NCBI GenBank assembly: GCA_021777365.1
Contig: JAJYDP010000208.1
Span: forward strand, 1-7,964
Direction of reading: 5' to 3'
Origin: Chloroflexota bacterium
GTDB taxonomy: Bacteria; Chloroflexota; Limnocylindria; Limnocylindrales; CSP1-4
Length of the DNA: 7,964 bases
Numbering within the stretch: the stretch's first letter is position 1; every line of letters begins with the position of its first letter. Below are positions 1-5,581 of this stretch, one piece after another. The position numbers and the translations under genes were made by a program. The notes beneath the pieces are model-generated. The model saw nothing but the letters and a program-made list of their open reading frames with translations, did no database searches and had not been told where the DNA came from.

Positions 1-281
1 CCGCCATGATGACGTGGATCGCGAGCGATGACAGGTAGCTCCGGCCAACCATGATCGTCATGCGCGGCGTCCGACCCACGCTGGCAGCAGGGCGCGCCGC
101 ATGGCACCTGCCCGGGGACGACTCTCCGCCGGGGCAGGACGAGACGCACCGCCACATCCTGAAGACGCCGAAGTCCGGCGGCGGGTCGCTCCGTGCCGTG
201 ACCACTGACCGGGACACCGCGACAACTCGCAGGTAAGCGCGCGTCGAGCTGGAGTGCAGGGACGTTCGTCAGGATGACGGT
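1..281. other. Left-edge region with no assignable gene
   Basis: No reading frame here resembles a known protein. Two open edges are possible but unsupported: a plus-strand frame that stops at 36-38, and a minus-strand frame that could start at ATG 59-61 and run off the left edge. The only structure seen is an inverted repeat, CCTGCCC at 107-113 against GGGCAGG at 132-138, with further G/C pairing inside it. It could be a hairpin ending a transcript that enters from the left, but it has no T-tract. No convincing -35/-10 pair was found for the gene starting at 282. Confidence 0.5.
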
Positions 282-1049
282 ATGCGCACGAAGAACCGCA
301 CCGCAGGGCATCGCTCCTCTTGCCGCGAGACGCCCCCGAACCGAGGCGGGAAGCGCACGGGCCGGTGGACCCTGGTCCAGCTGTCCGGCGCAGCGGTCGG
401 ACCCGACGTCGTCGCTCCCGCCCTCGAGGAGGTGCTGGCGGCGATCCCGGCGGATCTCGACTGGGCCGCACTCTCCGATCGCGTCGTGCCCGTGTTCCCG
501 CGCGTCCGTCAGCACCCCAGCGGCAGTCCCGCCCCCCTTCAGATGGTCGTTCCGCCCGGGTTGTCGATCAGCTTCGGCGTCGACCTGGGTCCGGCGTTCC
601 TCGCGGTGACGCGCGACATGCTCGCAACCTGGGCGTTGACGCCGGCTGATGTCCTGGCGACCGCGCTCGCAAACCTGGAGCGGCGCGCCTCGAGCATCTC
701 GCCGGACGACATTGTCCGCGAGTCCATCGACGGAACGCCTGTCCGGCTGCTCCAGTCGGGCACCGGGAGCGGCGCGTCGTTCGTCCTGCTCCCCGGGGAG
801 CTCGGGCGGCTTTTCGGATCGTCCCAGCAGCTCTTGATCGCTCCAATGCGCGATCTGCTCATCGCCCTGCCCCTCGACGCCGATCGGGACATGGTCGCCG
901 AGCTGTTCGATCTCGTCGCCTCGCAGGACCCCAACAGCATCGCGCCCATCGCGTTCCTCTTCCGCGACGGGCGCGTGACGCTGGACGCTCTCGTGCCCGG
1001 TCTCGACCCGGCGCGTCTCCAGCCGGCGCAGCCTGGACCCTTCCACTGA
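282..1049 (+). CDS. DUF1444 (YtpQ-like) family protein
   Basis: This is a 255-residue, probably cytoplasmic protein with no signal peptide or membrane segment. The ATG at 282 is preceded by AGGA (271-274) with 7-nt spacing, which fixes the start. The region from about residue 85 to 240 has the pattern I associate with DUF1444/YtpQ. There is a hydrophobic strand pair around 'ISFGVDLGP' (96-104). An 'LTPADVLATALANL' segment (119-132) matches the family's 'eeL...Al.NL' helix. 'LLIAPMRDLLIALPL' (184-198) follows, and a C-terminal 'APIAFLFRDGRVTLD' (221-235). The first 35 or so residues are basic, low in complexity and probably not part of the fold. The molecular function of DUF1444 is unknown, so none is assigned. 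The gene stands alone, convergent with the diguanylate cyclase gene. Protein status is well supported; the family call is moderate. Confidence 0.7.
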   Translation: MRTKNRTAGHRSSCRETPPNRGGKRTGRWTLVQLSGAAVGPDVVAPALEEVLAAIPADLDWAALSDRVVPVFPRVRQHPSGSPAPLQMVVPPGLSISFGVDLGPAFLAVTRDMLATWALTPADVLATALANLERRASSISPDDIVRESIDGTPVRLLQSGTGSGASFVLLPGELGRLFGSSQQLLIAPMRDLLIALPLDADRDMVAELFDLVASQDPNSIAPIAFLFRDGRVTLDALVPGLDPARLQPAQPGPFH

Positions 1050-1056
1050 GATCGGT

Positions 1057-1082
1057 CTCCCCCGGGACACGTCCGGGCGGAG
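1057..1082 (+). terminator. Imperfect GC-rich hairpin after the DUF1444 gene
   Basis: It begins 7 nt after the TGA at 1047-1049. CTCC (1057-1060) pairs with GGAG (1079-1082), CCC pairs with GGG, and the inner GG-AC pairs with GT-CC, with single-base bulges on each side. No run of T follows, so this is at best a GC-genome style terminator. The rest of the convergent gap, up to 1303, shows only a repeated GGTCGAC motif (1087-1093, 1117-1123) and no gene. Confidence 0.35.
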
Positions 1083-1303
1083 GGCCGGTCGACGTGGGAC
1101 CGCGCTGCAATCTCGCGGTCGACCGAGACTGTTCCCCGTAGAGGACGACTTCAAGGCGTTGACATAGCGGCGACAGGCGGACGTGGTCCGCGCGGCACTC
1201 GACGCGTACCCTGGAGAGCCCCAGGGCAATCGCCCATGGTCGATCGGGTCCGGCGAGGATACCGCGCTCGATGATGTGGTGGCCCGCGCCGGCTCCCACG
1301 CGG

Positions 1304-2767
1304 TCAGCCGAGCCGGGCGCGACGGCCGGTGCCGCTCCGCTTGGCAGCGTACATGGCGCTGTCCGCCTCCCGGAGCAGGGCCTCCGGCGAGAGATCCGGT
1401 CGCGACACGGCGATCCCGAGGCTGGCCGTCAAGCCCGTCTCCGCGCCGCCCAGGGCAAGAGGCTGGGCCACCGCCGCGAGGATCCGATCGGCGATCTCCT
1501 CGACGCTGGCAAGGTCCACCACGTCCTCGAGCAGGACGACGAACTCGTCGCCGCCCAGCCGCGCGACGGTGTCGCCCGAGCGCAGACAGGCCGTGAGTCG
1601 CACTGCCACCGCCCGCAGGGCGTCGTCCCCGGCCTGGTGACCCAGGCTGTCGTTGACCGTCTTGAACCCGTCGAGATCGATGAAGAAGACCGCCCGGCCG
1701 AGGGCGTTGGCGTCGGGCCGGCGAGCCAGCGCATGCTGGAGCCGGTCGCTGAAGAGGGCTCGATTGGGAAGGCCGGTCAGATCGTCATGTGTCGCCCGAC
1801 GGGCCAGGTCGAGCCGAAGGTTCTCCCGCTCGGTGACATCGCGGGTGGTGAGGACGATGCCGCGGACCGCCGGTTCGGCGAGGAGGTTCGCGGCGACGGT
1901 CTCGCACCAGGGCCACGAGCCGTCCCTGTGGAGCAGCCGCGCGAGCACGGGCCGTGACGTCCCGCCCGGTGGACCGGTGAGCTCGTCGCCGGCGGCCGGC
2001 CGGTCCTCCGGGTGCACGAGCTCGACGAACGGTCTGCCCAGCAGATTTTCCGGCCGGTAGCCGAGCACTCGCTCGACCGATGCCGTCACGTAGCGCATCG
2101 CGCCCGCCTGGTCGACGACCGCCGTGACGTCCGAACCGTTCTGGACGAGGGCCCTGAACCGCGCCTCGCTCTCCTCGGTCGCGCGGCGGCCGGCGTCGCG
2201 CAGTGCGAGGACCGCGATCACGCCGACTGCGACCAGGAGGATCGCGATCGAGCTGCCAAGCGCGAGTATGCGCGCGGACTCGGCCTGGCTGTCGAACCGT
2301 GCCCTGAGGCTGTTGATCAGGGTGTGGAGCTCCTGGAACGCGGGGTCCACCTGAGTGGCGTCGACCTCCTTCGCCGCCGCAAGCTGGCCGGTGGCGACGA
2401 GGTCGAACTCCTCCGACATCGCCGATCGGTAGCGGGCCACGAGACCCTCGAGCGCCTGCACCGATGCGGCGTCCTCGGTACCCGCGGCATGGAGGTCCCC
2501 GAGTGCTGACTCGATGTTCCCCCATCTCTCGTCGATCGCCGCCTTGAGATCGGCGGAGATGGAGCCCTCGGCGATGACCTGCCACTCGTTGGCACTCTGC
2601 CCGTTCGCGGCGGAGGCCAGTGCGGCCAGGACGTGGCTCTGGTGGGCGACGCCGGCGGACTGGTCGCTGAACGAGATGATGGCGAGCGACGCCACTGCCC
2701 CGATGAGGGCGGCGACGCCGGCGATCCTCCAGCGGCGCACGAAGGAACGGGCCCGCGTCCTGGTCAT
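1304..2767 (-). CDS. Membrane-anchored PAS-GGDEF diguanylate cyclase
   Basis: This 487-residue protein is predicted to make cyclic di-GMP from two GTP at the inner membrane. The order of parts is as follows. A basic N-terminus is followed by a membrane helix at about 15-33. A mostly helical external region runs from 34 to 166, and a second membrane helix spans about 167-189. A PAS sensor domain covers about 200-312, ending in the usual 'VTERE' linker. A GGDEF domain covers about 325-484. The catalytic GGDEF signature is intact at residues 405-409 (positions 1541-1555). The inhibitory I-site RxxD is present as R396-S-G-D399, exactly five residues upstream, so product feedback inhibition is likely. 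Other hallmarks are 'DDLTGLPNR' (328-336) and 'FFIDLDGFKTVND' (361-373). No EAL domain follows. The ATG at 2765-2767 has GAGGAG (2777-2782) at 9-nt spacing. The external domain resembles the four-helix ligand modules of chemoreceptors, so it may sense an extracytoplasmic signal; that is inference. A promoter and a perfect inverted repeat lie just upstream. Confidence 0.95.
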   Translation of the reverse strand: MTRTRARSFVRRWRIAGVAALIGAVASLAIISFSDQSAGVAHQSHVLAALASAANGQSANEWQVIAEGSISADLKAAIDERWGNIESALGDLHAAGTEDAASVQALEGLVARYRSAMSEEFDLVATGQLAAAKEVDATQVDPAFQELHTLINSLRARFDSQAESARILALGSSIAILLVAVGVIAVLALRDAGRRATEESEARFRALVQNGSDVTAVVDQAGAMRYVTASVERVLGYRPENLLGRPFVELVHPEDRPAAGDELTGPPGGTSRPVLARLLHRDGSWPWCETVAANLLAEPAVRGIVLTTRDVTERENLRLDLARRATHDDLTGLPNRALFSDRLQHALARRPDANALGRAVFFIDLDGFKTVNDSLGHQAGDDALRAVAVRLTACLRSGDTVARLGGDEFVVLLEDVVDLASVEEIADRILAAVAQPLALGGAETGLTASLGIAVSRPDLSPEALLREADSAMYAAKRSGTGRRARLG

Positions 2768-2788
2768 CGATCTGGTCTCCTCGGCCAG

Positions 2789-2814
2789 GGTGGAGCGCCG
2801 CGCCGCGCTCCACC
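2789..2814. promoter_or_regulatory. Perfect 10-bp inverted repeat at the diguanylate cyclase transcription start
   Basis: Arms GGTGGAGCGC (2789-2798) and GCGCTCCACC (2805-2814) are exact reverse complements around a 6-bp centre. The element begins one base downstream of the predicted -10 box and covers the expected start point (near 2809). It ends about 6 bp before the GAGGAG ribosome site. It could be a repressor operator or, if transcription starts early enough, a 5' UTR hairpin. No regulator is encoded next to it. Confidence 0.6.
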
Positions 2815-2815
2815 A

Positions 2816-2843
2816 AGCATAGGTGCGCGCCGTCCCGCGTCAA
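2816..2843 (-). promoter_or_regulatory. Sigma70-type promoter for the diguanylate cyclase gene
   Basis: Read on the minus strand, the -35 box is TTGACG (2838-2843; 5 of 6 consensus bases), followed by a 16-bp spacer and the -10 box TATGCT (2816-2821; 4 of 6). Transcription would start near 2809, about 40 nt before the ATG at 2767. The -35 box overlaps the stop codon of the upstream PPOX fragment. This is the best -35/-10 pair in the left half of the window. Confidence 0.6.
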
Positions 2844-3094
2844 GAACCTGGGACCGTCTTGTGAACCCGGGGCGTCAGCTCGGCGTACTCGCCGACGAAT
2901 GCCGCCACATGGGAGAACGGGGGCGCACCGGGATCCACGCGCGCCTCTCCGGTGAGCACCTCCACGTCGTTGCCGCGCTCGTCCGTCCGGAGGTGCAGTG
3001 CCGTCCGCAGGTCCCCCGCGATGTTGCGGAGCTTGCCGGTTCGCGGCTGGCGGTAGATACGGCGCCCGCCGACGATTGCGGGTCGACGGGTCAC
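2840..3094 (-). pseudogene. Truncated F420-type PPOX-family (split-barrel) protein fragment
   Basis: The open frame encodes 84 residues from a GTG at 3092-3094. Residues about 10-70 read like the middle of PPOX-class F420-dependent enzymes of the Rv3369 type. 'YRQPRTGKLRNIAGD' (14-28) resembles the 'YSQP..KLRNI..NPR' cofactor-binding segment. 'ALHLRTDERGNDVEVLTGEA' (32-51) matches the central strands, and 'DPGAPPFSHVAAFVGEY' (54-70) matches the helix that follows. Intact members are roughly 130-140 residues. Here the N-terminal strands with the usual 'G.P...PVWF' part are missing: the frame upstream turns into unrelated sequence and closes at 3137-3139. The C-terminal strand after 'GEY' is replaced by an unrelated tail. 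It is most likely a remnant without activity, although the frame is still open. It lies downstream of vapC on the same strand. Confidence 0.55.
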
Positions 3095-3201
3095 AGGCCC
3101 GGGTGCTGACGCAGAGCCCGCGTCCTGGAACCGCAGTCAAGCGCCGTGACAGCGGCCGTGAGCAGGACCTGGAAGGGCTTGGATGCGCTCGATGCTCGAT
3201 G

Positions 3202-3654
3202 TCATTGGCGTCGCCCCTGTGGTTCTCGGGAAGCAGGCACATGGCAGCGAATGCCGGCGAACCGGCCGAAATCGGCGTCGAATGAGACGATCGTGGCGTC
3301 GTGCTCAACCGCGAGCGCGGCCAGGTGGGCGTCCCCGACGAGGTTCGCGGCCGTCCCGGTCTCGGCCAGCAGGCCGGCCAGGACACCGAGATGGCGAGAC
3401 GTGGGGTCGACGATCATTGCGCTCGGCTGGGCGAGCCAGTCGGCAACGACCGCCATTGCCTGCTCGGGAGTCAGCGGGTGCGGAAACACGGCGCGATGGG
3501 TGGCGAGCCGGACGAATGCAAGGACGACGGTCCACGCGAAGCCAACTGGCTCACGGCCATTGAGCGCATCGTCAAGCCATGGGCGGGCGCGCTGGTGGTG
3601 AGGGCTGGACACGTTGACCGCATACAGCAGGACGTTCGCGTCGACGACGAACAC
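3202..3654 (-). CDS. VapC-type PIN-domain toxin ribonuclease
   Basis: This is a 150-residue toxin of a type II toxin-antitoxin system. PIN toxins are metal-dependent RNases that typically cut tRNA or rRNA. The sequence opens with 'FVVDANVLLYAVN', placing catalytic Asp at D5. Later come 'NLVGDAHLAALAVEH' (D108) and 'TIVSFDADFGRF' (D126, D128). The 'LAFVRLATHRAVFPHPLTPEQA' stretch (45-66) is typical of the mycobacterial-type PIN subfamily TIGR00028, which often lacks the usual second glutamate, as here. Length is normal. The start is GTG 3652-3654, 4 nt after the vapB stop. Its ribosome site, GGAAG, lies inside the end of vapB, so the two genes should be translationally coupled. The toxin looks intact and therefore probably active unless bound by VapB. 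Confidence 0.93.
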   Translation of the reverse strand: MFVVDANVLLYAVNVSSPHHQRARPWLDDALNGREPVGFAWTVVLAFVRLATHRAVFPHPLTPEQAMAVVADWLAQPSAMIVDPTSRHLGVLAGLLAETGTAANLVGDAHLAALAVEHDATIVSFDADFGRFAGIRCHVPASREPQGRRQ

Positions 3655-3658
3655 GGCG

Positions 3659-3913
3659 CTACTTCCGCGCCGCGATCTTCCGGATGAGCTCCTCGTCTTC
3701 GAGATCGGCTGCGAGTCGCGTCGCCTTGTCCAGCGGGAACGCTGCCGGCCCCATATCGAAGGTCCGCGTCCGGAACGCCCGCCGCCGACCTCGACTCGTC
3801 ATGCCGGCCCGAATCGCTTCGTTCACAGCCTGCTTGAACGTCAGGCCTCGCTCGCGCATGAGGCGCCGGACGATCTGGTCCGTGTCGGCTTCCAGGGTCA
3901 CGGTTGTCCGCAT
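3659..3913 (-). CDS. VapB-type ribbon-helix-helix antitoxin
   Basis: This 84-residue protein should bind and neutralise the VapC encoded 4 nt downstream and repress its own promoter. The N-terminus 'MRTTVTLEAD' forms the DNA-contacting beta strand (2-7). Helix 1 is at about 11-21 and helix 2 at about 26-37 ('FKQAVNEAIRAG'), a standard antitoxin ribbon-helix-helix as in the VapB/DUF2191 family. A basic linker (41-50) leads to a C-terminal toxin-binding tail with 'DLEDEELIRKIAARK' (70-84). The ATG at 3911-3913 has no Shine-Dalgarno sequence. Instead an extended -10 box sits 6 nt upstream, so the message is probably leaderless. The small size, position before the toxin and shared operon make the assignment firm. 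Confidence 0.92.
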   Translation of the reverse strand: MRTTVTLEADTDQIVRRLMRERGLTFKQAVNEAIRAGMTSRGRRRAFRTRTFDMGPAAFPLDKATRLAADLEDEELIRKIAARK

Positions 3914-3919
3914 GTTGGT

Positions 3920-3928
3920 ATCATAGCA
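3920..3928 (-). promoter_or_regulatory. Extended -10 promoter for leaderless vapBC
   Basis: On the minus strand this reads TGC-TATGAT, an extended -10 element (TGN followed by five of six TATAAT bases). Six bases separate it from the ATG at 3913, so the predicted first transcribed base is the A of the start codon. This fits the missing ribosome site. No good -35 box is present, which an extended -10 promoter does not need. A second -10-like box, TATAAT (3934-3939), lies 14 bp upstream and could give an alternative start with a leader of about 13 nt. Confidence 0.55.
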
Positions 3929-3930
3929 CC

Positions 3931-3955
3931 ATAATTATAGGCATCATTGCATCAT
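3931..3955. promoter_or_regulatory. Candidate VapB operator: palindrome plus direct repeat
   Basis: The perfect palindrome ATAATTAT (3931-3938) is followed on the plus strand by two copies of GCATCAT (3941-3947 and 3949-3955) spaced 8 bp apart. Ribbon-helix-helix antitoxins usually bind short repeated half-sites overlapping their own promoter. This block overlaps the upstream TATAAT and abuts the extended -10 box. It is also the most AT-rich stretch in the window. The operator role is inferred from position and repetition only. Confidence 0.4.
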
Positions 3956-4065
3956 GGGCGACTGATCCTGCAGCCTCGCTCCGGCGCAGGCGGATCCCTG
4001 GCACGATGCCTCGGCTGGCCGTGAACCAGAAGGGATGTGCCGGCGCGCGCCGGCAGGAGCCGGAC

Positions 4066-4383
4066 ATGCGCGTAACCACTCGGGGCGGCACGAGCTTCGT
4101 CGATCGGGTCACGGTGGAGGTCGGTGACGACACCTGCGAGGCGGTCGCGACCCCGCTCGAGGGTGAGGAGCACAAGCGGTACTGGGCCATCCTCAAGGAG
4201 CTCTACCCGTTCTTCGCCGACCACGAGGCCGCGGCCGGCGGCCGGACGATCCCGGTCGTGGCCCTGACCCGCGCCCAGGGGCCGCCCTGGCTCGCCGGCT
4301 GGAGGATGGTGCCGCCGATCGCCTTGCCGACGGACAGCGCGGCCGCCATGTGGTGCGTGGCAGGCTGTTCCGCCGTTACCTGA
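4066..4383 (+). pseudogene. C-terminal fragment of a DUF385/Ddn-type F420-linked nitroreductase
   Basis: The 105-residue frame starts at ATG 4066 with AGGAG (4055-4059) at 6-nt spacing. Residues about 15-70 match the end of the DUF385 / F420H2-dependent quinone-reductase (Ddn) family. 'VTVEVGDDTCEAVATPLEGEE' corresponds to the strand pair after the family's 'NL.ANP' motif. 'RYWAILKELYPFFADHE' corresponds to the last helix, and 'RTIPVVALTRA' to the final strand. The N-terminal half with the 'TTTGR.SG' F420-contact region is missing, and homology begins abruptly at 'VTVEVG'. The normal end after 'VVALTR' is passed by about 35 unrelated residues. It is probably a decayed remnant, although a ribosome site and open frame remain. 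It is divergent from vapB and ends 30 bp from the convergent LLM gene. Confidence 0.6.
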
Positions 4384-4413
4384 ACCGGTTCGGTACCCAC
4401 CGTCCGGTCGCCC

Positions 4414-5445
4414 TCAGCCGAACAGCGGCGGCACCTCCCGCGCGAACCGCTCCAGCAGCTCGACCTGGGCCGCCGGTCCGAGCCCCGGCAGGTAGTCGCG
4501 CGCCACGATGTGGAGGTCGCCCCCCGCGGCGTCGACGTACGCGCGCAGCTGCTCCGCAACCGCCTCCGGCGACCCGCCGATGTAGCAGCCCCGCATCGCC
4601 GCCTCGTCCTCGGGTGGCAGCGGCCCCCCGGTCGGGAGCGGTTCCCCGACCCGGGTCGAGGCTGCCCGCAGGTCGCGGTACTTCCACTGGGCGAGGCGGA
4701 CCAGGTCCCCGTAGGCGTGCCAGCCGTCAGTCCCATCGTGGGTGGGCACGATCGTCAGGTACACGCCCACCTGGAAGGTCGCCGGGTCGCGCCCCACGCG
4801 ATCGAGCTCGTCGCGGATCGCCGCCACCTGGCCACGGAACTGCTCGATGGGCGTGTGGAGGAATACCCCGTCCGCCCGTCGCGCCGCGCGACGGATCGCC
4901 GGTTCGGCCGTGCCGCCCAGCCAGACCGTGAGCTTGCCGCGCGCCGGCCTCGGCCGCACGGCCACCTCGGGCAGGTCCCACAGCGCGCCGTGGTGGCGCA
5001 GCAGGTCGTCGCGAGCCGCGCCGTCGAGCACGTCCAGCAGCTCCTCCATGGCCCGGGCGCGCTTCGTCCGATCCGCGCCGAACGCCCGGAACTCGATCCC
5101 CGACCAGCCCAGCCCCAGGCCCAGGATGAGCCGGCCGCCGGCGATCAGATCGGCCGTCGCGGCGTCCTCGGCGACGTGCAGCGGGTGATGGAGCGGGCCC
5201 AGCATGACGCCCGTGCCCACCCGGATCCGGCTCGTCACCGCGGCCATCGCCGCCGCCATCACGAGCGGCGAGGGGAGGTACTCGGTGTCGACGAAGTGGT
5301 GTTCGCTGGTCCACACCGACTCGAGCCCGAGCTCCTCGGCCCGCCGGGCGAGCGCCAGCGCGTCGCGGTACAGCTCGCCTGCCGTGCGGTCGACGGCGGG
5401 GTGGCGCTCGCAGCTGATCAGCGCGTAGCCGAACGAGACACCCAT
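4414..5445 (-). CDS. LLM-class F420-dependent oxidoreductase
   Basis: This 343-residue cytoplasmic enzyme belongs to the luciferase-like monooxygenase fold (TIM barrel), which uses F420H2 or reduced flavin to reduce or oxidise small organic substrates. The specific substrate cannot be read from the sequence. The motifs are clear. They include 'RRAEELGLESVWTSEHHF' (about 34-51), 'RIRVGTGVMLGPLHHPLHVAEDAATADLI' (about 73-101) and 'GRLILGLGLGW' (about 104-114). 'LPEVAVRPRPARG' and 'VWLGG' (around 157-177) precede the cofactor phosphate-binding part, and 'IGGSPEAVAEQL' (around 288-299) lies near the end. Length is normal and the frame is intact. The ATG at 5443-5445 has GAGGGA (minus strand) at 7-nt spacing. 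F420 dependence rather than FMN is supported by subfamily appearance and by the F420-type fragments nearby, and is an inference. It lies 136 bp downstream of the transporter gene on the same strand. Confidence 0.92.
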   Translation of the reverse strand: MGVSFGYALISCERHPAVDRTAGELYRDALALARRAEELGLESVWTSEHHFVDTEYLPSPLVMAAAMAAVTSRIRVGTGVMLGPLHHPLHVAEDAATADLIAGGRLILGLGLGWSGIEFRAFGADRTKRARAMEELLDVLDGAARDDLLRHHGALWDLPEVAVRPRPARGKLTVWLGGTAEPAIRRAARRADGVFLHTPIEQFRGQVAAIRDELDRVGRDPATFQVGVYLTIVPTHDGTDGWHAYGDLVRLAQWKYRDLRAASTRVGEPLPTGGPLPPEDEAAMRGCYIGGSPEAVAEQLRAYVDAAGGDLHIVARDYLPGLGPAAQVELLERFAREVPPLFG

Positions 5446-5488
5446 GGACGCGTCCCTCTGCGGTCTGTGCTGGACGGCAAGAGGATAT

Positions 5489-5540
5489 GCCTCGGTGGCT
5501 CGGGGCCGCGCCTCGGCGGCTCGGGGCCGCGCCTCGGCGG
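5489..5540. repeat. 21-bp tandem repeat, about 2.5 copies, upstream of the LLM gene
   Basis: Units span 5489-5509 and 5510-5530 and differ by one base (GCCTCGGTGG against GCCTCGGCGG at their starts). A partial third copy, GCCTCGGCGG, covers 5531-5540, and a shorter echo GCCTCGG occurs at 5547-5553. The array lies in the 136-bp gap between the transporter stop and the LLM start, 44 bp before the LLM start codon. It is very GC-rich and self-complementary in part, so it may fold in RNA. No coding or terminator function is evident. Confidence 0.75.
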
Positions 5541-5581
5541 CCGGTCGCCTCGGTCCGACAGAGCACCGGGTGAGGACGACT

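Noticed and set aside
1..61. Possible truncated gene at the left edge, either ending on the plus strand at 38 or starting on the minus strand at 61
   Set aside because: Only about 12 to 20 codons are visible in either frame, without a clear ribosome site or recognisable residues, so neither can be preferred.
107..138. CCTGCCC/GGGCAGG inverted repeat as a terminator
   Set aside because: No T-tract and no identified upstream gene; it is noted only within the left-edge region entry.
1159..1164. A consensus TTGACA box in the left convergent gap
   Set aside because: No -10 box is found 16-18 bp downstream and no gene follows on that strand.
859..1299. Minus-strand frame covering the gap between the convergent left-hand genes
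   Set aside because: It starts at GTG with no ribosome site, overlaps the well-supported plus-strand gene, and shows no recognisable motif.
1785..3386. A 533-codon minus-strand open frame overlapping the diguanylate cyclase and vapC
   Set aside because: It shifts frame relative to two well-identified genes, its translation is Arg/Gly/Pro-rich with no motifs, and it crosses an evident promoter.
3202..3654. Missing second acidic residue in the VapC active site
   Set aside because: The subfamily with 'LAFVRLAT' in this place often lacks it, and the other aspartates are present, so this is not evidence of inactivation.
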